Shown piece by piece: positions 58,354 through 64,000 of a stretch of DNA of 64,000 bases. This stretch comes from Gordius sp. MW1 (lineage: Eukaryota > Nematomorpha > Gordioida > Gordea > Gordiidae), in assembly GCA_964036665.1 (NCBI GenBank), contig OZ038532.1, positions 10,496,537 to 10,560,536 of the forward strand. Direction: 5' to 3'. The translations under genes and the position numbers were made by a program. The stretch's first letter is position 1. Every line of letters starts with the position of its first letter. The notes below the pieces were generated by a model. That model made no database searches. It saw nothing but the letters and a program-made list of their open reading frames with translations, and was not told where the DNA came from.

Positions 58354-58800
58354 AGGTCATTTGGTGACAAATGTCATAATTGTCGTTTATAGAGCTAAAA
58401 AAATCTTTAAACGAAAATCGGTGGGATAGGGTATCAAAAAGTTGTTAAAAATAATTTAAATTTGTCAATTTAACTTGAAGACAATTGTCATAATTCGCGT
58501 CTATAATAAATTCGTGTAATGAAAATCGATTCAATTTGCTAAACAAATTTGGTGACAATTGTAATAATTGTCGTTATTATAGAGCTAAATAAATTCTCTA
58601 AACGAATCGATGTGCTAAGGTGTCATATGATTATTTCAACATAAAAATAACTTTGTCAACCTAACTTGGTGACAACTGTCATAATTATCGCTCAGAGAGC
58701 TGAAAATTTTTTCCAACGAAAATCGATGTGGTATTACAAGATTAAATACAAAAATTAAAATCGTCAATATGTGACAATATTCATAATTGTCGCTAAATAT
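58354..58800 (+). repeat. Degenerate tandem array, forward
   Basis: About five units of 70-115 bp with tggtgacaattgtcataatt, tcgtttatagagctaaa and aacgaaaatcgatgtg. It faces a reverse-oriented array at 59120-59760. Confidence 0.75.
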
Positions 58801-59119
58801 AAATTGCACCATTTCCGCTGTTTATTTAAATTAATATTTCTATTAATTGCTATGCAATTTATGGTAAATTTATGAGCACTAATGTGAAGTAGCAAAATCA
58901 AATTATGAGATAATTACAAGTTTTAAAAACTTATAAATAATTGATCTAGTTAATAAAGAAGGGAGTTAGTTTAATACATTTAGATATAAATTAAAATGTT
59001 CAATTCCAAATATATTTAGCAATTTCTATTATAGAATAATTTTTCACAAACAGCTCCAAAATTTGGAAATAGTTGAGTTGTGTTATATTTTAAAACATCC
59101 CCCCCCCGTTAAAATAAAT
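58801..59119. other. Spacer between two facing arrays
   Basis: A/T-rich, with one attgctatgcaatttatgg module at about 58846 and a C run near 59099. No gene. Confidence 0.5.
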
Positions 59120-59760
59120 TTATTGTCACCAAGATAGGTTGATAAATATAGCTTTAATATTTGTTTGTATATGATACCCTAACAATTTTCACCAAGTTTG
59201 GTTGAAAAATTAATTTTTTTAAACCAACTTTATAAAACCTTAACATACAGCTATTCATTAAAAGAAATAATATAGCTCTATAGACGACTATTATGACATA
59301 AGTTGGAAAATTCAAATTTTATATCTGTAACAAGTTTATGACACCCCAAGCCCATCAATTCTCGTTAAAAATATCTATATAGCTCTATAAACAACAATTG
59401 TCACCAAGTTAGGTTGATAAATTTAATTTTTATATTTGTAAAAAAATTATGACGCCCGTGCACATGCATTTTCGTTAAAAAATCTGTTTAACACTTTCAT
59501 TTCAATGACAATTGTCACCTTTATAAGTTGAAAAATTTAATTTTTATATTTGTAATAACTTTTTTGACACCTAAATTCATCAATTTTCGTTGAAAGAATT
59601 TATTAAGCTTTAAAAACGAGAATTATAACAAATGTCACCAAGTTAGGTTGACAAATTTAATTTTATATTTGTAGCAACATTATGACACCCTATCCAACCA
59701 GTTTCGCTGAAAGAATCTCTATAAACGATTTTAACAATTATCACCAAGAAAAGTAATTAA
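59120..59760 (-). repeat. Degenerate tandem array, reverse
   Basis: Units with cattttcgttaaaaaatct, atagctctataaacaacaat and tgtcaccaagttaggttga, the reverse complement of the 58354-58800 units. The two arrays could pair as a hairpin with arms of about 450 bp. Confidence 0.75.
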
Positions 59761-60407
59761 TTAGCACAATATTCTGAAAATTATTAGATAAAAGTTTTAA
59801 ACATTTCAAACTTAAAAAACGCGAAATTTTAATAAACAGAAACAAAACAGTGCACAGCACTGAACATTTAAAATAACAGACCGGAAGAAAGCATGAGCAA
59901 ATTTATTTATAATATATTAGTACAGGTCTGAGCAAAAATTATTTTAAAAAACACCCTTTAAATATTTGTTTATTAAATACATAAAACACAATAAGTAGTT
60001 ACAATTAACTGTTAAGTAAACAAGGGTCTAACAACTTTATTTTAAAGATCTCAGTAACTCTCAACATTTTAAAACTAATGATTGATTCTAATAATCCCCA
60101 TGGGCGGTAGATATTATCCAAAATGTAAAAACCATTTATTAAACTCAAATAATAACATCAGATGTTGCAGAGTCCACCCGAAGCTTACCTTTCTAAGTTA
60201 TGATTTATTAGATTGTATAAATAAATGCGCAATCGATGTACACGAAAAAATAAAAGAATCCCGTCGCGATATAGATGGAGTAATCTATAAATAAATAAAA
60301 TTAAATTATCAATAACAAAAATGAGGAATATCGATCGATCGGAGTAAATCGTTGATAAGTTGTAGGGCATAGCCGACAAAGGCAAAGACTGTGAAGCCTT
60401 GATAGTT
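59761..60407. other. 3' flank of the proline-rich gene
   Basis: An open frame of 70 codons at 60082-60294 (plus) contains GRYYPKCKNHLL and CAIDVHEKIKESRRDIDG. It has no support from splice sites or a known family, so I leave it uncalled. The 3' UTR of the minus-strand gene presumably lies just below 60408. Confidence 0.35.
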
Positions 60408-63100
60408 TTAAACGAGTCTATCTTTATTATTCTGCTGACCACCCTTCTTTTTCTTGACTTGTCCATTATCTATCATCCCTGAATCGCCTTGTAACGGGGA
60501 ACTATGAGAGGCTAACTGGGAAAAATCTAAAATAAAATTTTAAATTTATTAAAAGTAGGGACAGGATATCTTTTGCCGATAGCTGGCCTATAAATTGGCA
60601 ATCAAAAACAACAAGTTAAACAGGACAAGTCCGACAAACATTTTTGGTCAAATCTCAAATTTTTTTAAAAATATATGTTTTATCTGTTTTTATAGTGTTT
60701 ATAACTTCAAATAAAATCAAATTATTAAAAAATATAAGAGTCGTTATTTAATTACGCATCAATTAAATAGTCCAATCTTTATTAACGTAACTAGGTCGCA
60801 TTAAAATGTCTTTTAATTATGGTGTGATCTTGTGTGATAAAATTTTGTATATGATTATTTTTATCGCAAAACGTTTAATTATTAGTAAAATATTATTAAA
60901 CTTTAGCTCTCACAAGCCTAAGTCAAAACCAATCCCGAGTAGTGCAAAAATTAAACCAATAACCTAAATCTAGATTTGTTTAGGTCAAAGACTAATATTA
61001 AAACATGACATTGCAATTCTCCCAAATCCCAAATCTTTCTACCTAAAAAAGATGCTAGACACAATGATATGCAAAAATCATGTTACTCATAACAACTACA
61101 AATAAAAATAATTTGTTATATCTTAAGCTAATTAAAAACAAAAGTAACTTAATTAAACGGCTTTACAGAAGATAGGTTCAAATATCGACAAATGACTTCC
61201 CATTTTTCATGGTACAAATAAAAAGTGAGTCAAGCATACAATTTATATCGTGATATAAATTCAAAATTTAGCCGAGTTTTATCAGATTTACAAGCCCCTA
61301 AGAAGAGTTTATAAACTATACTTTATACGAGCAGCTAAAAAGATTTAAACATTTTGTTGTGGTGTAAAGCATTTAAAATTACGAGGCTTTGCTCTACGCA
61401 ATCCATCTAGCGTAGAAATGCGCAAAATTCAATTTTTTAAAGTCTTGAACTTTTTATATTTGGGCTTAAAAATCTACCAAAAGTTTGACTTCCCTTCGCA
61501 AAAGTCGTTTTTGGGCATAGTCCATTAAATTTACACAGAGCATTGAGCGACCTACCACTAAAACTAGCGTCCCCCTTAGAATTTTCGGGCAAAGGGCCCA
61601 TCATGAAAGGCGCGAATGGTGGTGGCAACAAAAAAGGGGGAGGAGCACCGCTGTTATTATTCCCATATTGTTGTTGCTTCTGTTGGGCCGATACGCTAGA
61701 TAAGCCCGAAAGAGAAGCGGCCGAGAAATCGGATTCGTGACCGTTCGGCTTTGAACCATGCTTCTTACTTTTCTTCTTGCCGGTGTCGAGATTAACTCCC
61801 TTAATCTTCGCTAGTCCGCTATCAGTCATGTTTCCTTCCCGATCACCTACAACGTTTAAACCGATTAAACATAAATAACAATTATATATTTTAGAAGATT
61901 TTTACCCTCGTATTCAATGTTCTTCAAGGATAAATTATCTGGAATTGTCGAGGGTCAAATTATAATTATTATGATATTTCGTCTTATTTTATTTTATTTT
62001 ATTTTATTTTAATCAATTCAATTTTATTTTAATCCGACGATAATAATAATTATAATTTGTTTTTAACACCTTCGACGATTCCCGATAATTTATTTATGAG
62101 GAACATTGATATAGTTATCGATTAGAGGGGATTGCGCTTAATAGAATAAATTTGTAATCAATAAAGATTGATGATATTATTACTAGTGATAAATGATTAA
62201 TGTGACTTAGTTAAAATAAATACAAACGTTTTCATGACTATTGTTTTAGTTATTTTAAGGTCTAAGTAAAAATTTTGATTACCAATTAGTCAATTAAGGT
62301 AATATTTGACCAAAATATTTGGTCCATTGGAGTAATAATTATTCCAAAAATATAACGATCAAAATTATTAGCCCTCAAGTCAATTTTCAAAACTAAACTA
62401 AATAATTGGGCTCAAAATTACCATAGTTATATGTAAAACTAGATAAACATTGCTAATTGTAAAATGTGCATTTAAAAACATCCTTTAGTAGTATTTGATT
62501 TTTAAAAATTTCAATCTAAATTAAATTCACTAAAAAATATGAATATCGATAAAGGAGTGATTACCAATAACGTGAGATACAATTATGAAGATTTCAGATT
62601 TTCGCTAAATCTTCACAACATTTCATAATAATTAACACTTAATATTTAGTCGTCCTTCATAAAATAAATTTAATGCGAAATCAATACAAGGACTCTCCAA
62701 ACTCGGTTAAGCTATACATATGATTTTGAAAGTGAATAATAAAACGTAAACATGTAAATATAATGAAAAAACAGAAAAGTAAATGCTATATAAATCGGCG
62801 AAAAACCTTTGCCGTATTGAGCTCCGGGAGGAGGGTTCATGAAGAAGGGGGGCATCATGAGGGGTCCCATGCCCCCCATATCGGAGGTATGACCATCTGG
62901 GTGCCTGCCTGAAGGAGGTACCATGGGTGGTAGTAAGGGGGGAAAGAAGGGAAAAGGGGGCATCATACCCCCCATCGCTTCCCCACCCCCCAATTTTGGT
63001 TTGCCCTTTTTGGGTGCCGCCCCAATTTTCACATGCCTTTTAGAGGCGTGCGAGGAGGAACTGTTATCATCGCTATGAGGCACTTTGTCGTTAGGTTCCG
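60408..63100 (-). CDS. Proline- and lysine-rich protein, last three exons
   Basis: Three minus-strand exons join in one frame. Exon a is 63100-62807, from acceptor gatccag to donor AAAG/GTTTTT. Exon b is 61846-61556, from acceptor gttgtag to donor AGTG/GTAGGT. Exon c is 60526-60408, from acceptor attttag to a TAA stop. All junctions are phase 1. Exon a encodes a serine/aspartate start (HSDDNSSSSHASK), a basic segment and a proline/methionine tract (MMPPFPFFPPLLPPMVPP). Exon b has GKKKSKKHGSKPNGH, a serine-rich part, QQKQQQYGNNN, and PPPFLLPPPFAPFMMGPLP. Exon c ends NGQVKKKKGGQQNNKDRLV. About 230 residues are seen; the 5' part lies beyond the window or in unrecognised exons. Low complexity prevents naming the family. 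A cytoplasmic tail or scaffold region is possible, but that is only a guess. Confidence 0.72.
61985..62035. repeat. (attttatttt) microsatellite in an intron
   Basis: A run of the five-base unit tttta lies in the 960-nt intron between exons a and b of the proline-rich gene. Confidence 0.85.
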
Positions 63101-64000
63101 CTGGATCGGTTAAATTTAGGAAGGCGTCATATTAAATGTATATTTACATTAGTTTTTAGTTTAGCGGTAATGCATAAATAGAGAACAATTAATGATTAAA
63201 AAATGTTAAAAACGTACAACTTATATATATTAAATACGCAAGGGGTAAGTGTAGGGTTTATTTCACCCCACTCATTATGTAACTAGAATATTTGCTTTGG
63301 TTTTGAAGTTCTGGTTAAAATGCTTATATGCTACAACCCTACTTAGGATGCACAGGAAAATCATTTGTAATAACATTTGATCCTTGTCCCCAAATACCAT
63401 TTAAGTTTAATCATTTATAATATTTTTTATAAATTTTTCGGGAATATTAGAGGGTGTTAAAATAAATTGTAATTACGAAAACACTTTCTATTGTATTCGC
63501 TAAAATGAATCCATAAAAATATAGTTTACGAGGGTAAAATCATTTAGTGTTTTATGGATTTTTTCACCTAGCGATCGCCAAAATGTATTGCAAAAAGTTG
63601 GTTAAGACATGGGCTTAAGGTCCTGCATGGATTATGGGGGGGGGGGGGGTGGTTGAAATTTTTTGAGTATAATTAGTTGGAGGGGTAGGCAAATGAAAAA
63701 AATTAGAAGAAATTTTGCAAAATTGTTATAGTAATTTGAATTGCTTGTCGTAGGCTTGGGTAGCGTGTGAATCTCGACGTCGCAACAAATAAAAAATTTA
63801 ATTAATAACCCAAACATAACCCCAAAACAATAATTTTCACAAATAAAAAAACACCCGCAAAACTATAGGTAGATAGAAATATCTTTGATATTTGATATTG
63901 GCCAAAACTAACATTGAGGCCTCGCAAACAAGTGCCCCTTCCAAAAATATATTACAGCCTGACTTAAAAAAGCCGCATAAAGAAATGAATCTCGATTATA
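63101..64000. other. Intronic or upstream DNA of the proline-rich gene
   Basis: Immediately upstream the same frame continues a few codons (FLNLTDPAEPNDK) before a stop, so the acceptor could lie slightly further up than 63101. The rest is A/T-rich, with a G run at about 63636. No further exon was recognised. Confidence 0.4.

Noticed and set aside
60082-60294. Plus-strand frame of 70 codons with GRYYPKCKNHLL
   Set aside because: Composition is plausible, but there are no splice sites, no known family and no partner exon; left uncalled.

Overview
This is an AT-rich, repeat-dominated window from what looks like an animal nuclear genome. The case for an animal rests on three genes. The first is a Jing/AEBP2-type C2H2 zinc-finger gene (minus strand, 28884-30678, perhaps continuing to 22814). 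The second is a complete spliced gene for 5-formyltetrahydrofolate cyclo-ligase (MTHFS, 47589-48301). The third is the 3' end of a gene for a proline- and lysine-rich protein (minus strand, 60408-63100). All have GT-AG introns. No species can be named from the sequence alone.

Layout. 0-7 kb: AT-rich DNA, a 240-bp tandem duplication, tRNA-like SINE pieces, a reverse-oriented minisatellite and a decayed non-LTR retrotransposon (4.9-6.66 kb). 8.0-15.2 kb: inverted arms of about 230 bp enclose a 0.9-kb C/G-rich palindrome and a satellite of about ten 360-370 bp units. A 2.0-kb Mutator-like element (MULE) has inserted into the satellite with an 8-bp target duplication. 16.2-21.3 kb: four transposons nested to a depth of three, each layer with its own target duplication. 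22.8-30.7 kb: the zinc-finger gene, another hAT element (24.4-25.6 kb) and MULE- and hAT-type MITEs. 34-43.6 kb: a run of short MITEs with 8-bp duplications, then a non-coding LTR element carrying a MITE in one LTR. 43.6-55.5 kb: arrays of a roughly 115-bp repeat and SINE-like units around MTHFS and an RTE-type endonuclease relic. 56-60 kb: a second reverse-transcriptase relic and two facing repeat arrays. 60.4-63.1 kb: the last exons of the proline-rich gene.

The host genes do not form an operon or an obvious pathway. The most informative points are three 29-35 nt introns in MTHFS, the nested hAT stack in which an ancestral reading frame can be followed across two insertions, and a trimeric higher-order structure in the satellite. 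No CRISPR array and no intact viral gene was seen. All coordinates and splice sites were read by eye without database searches.
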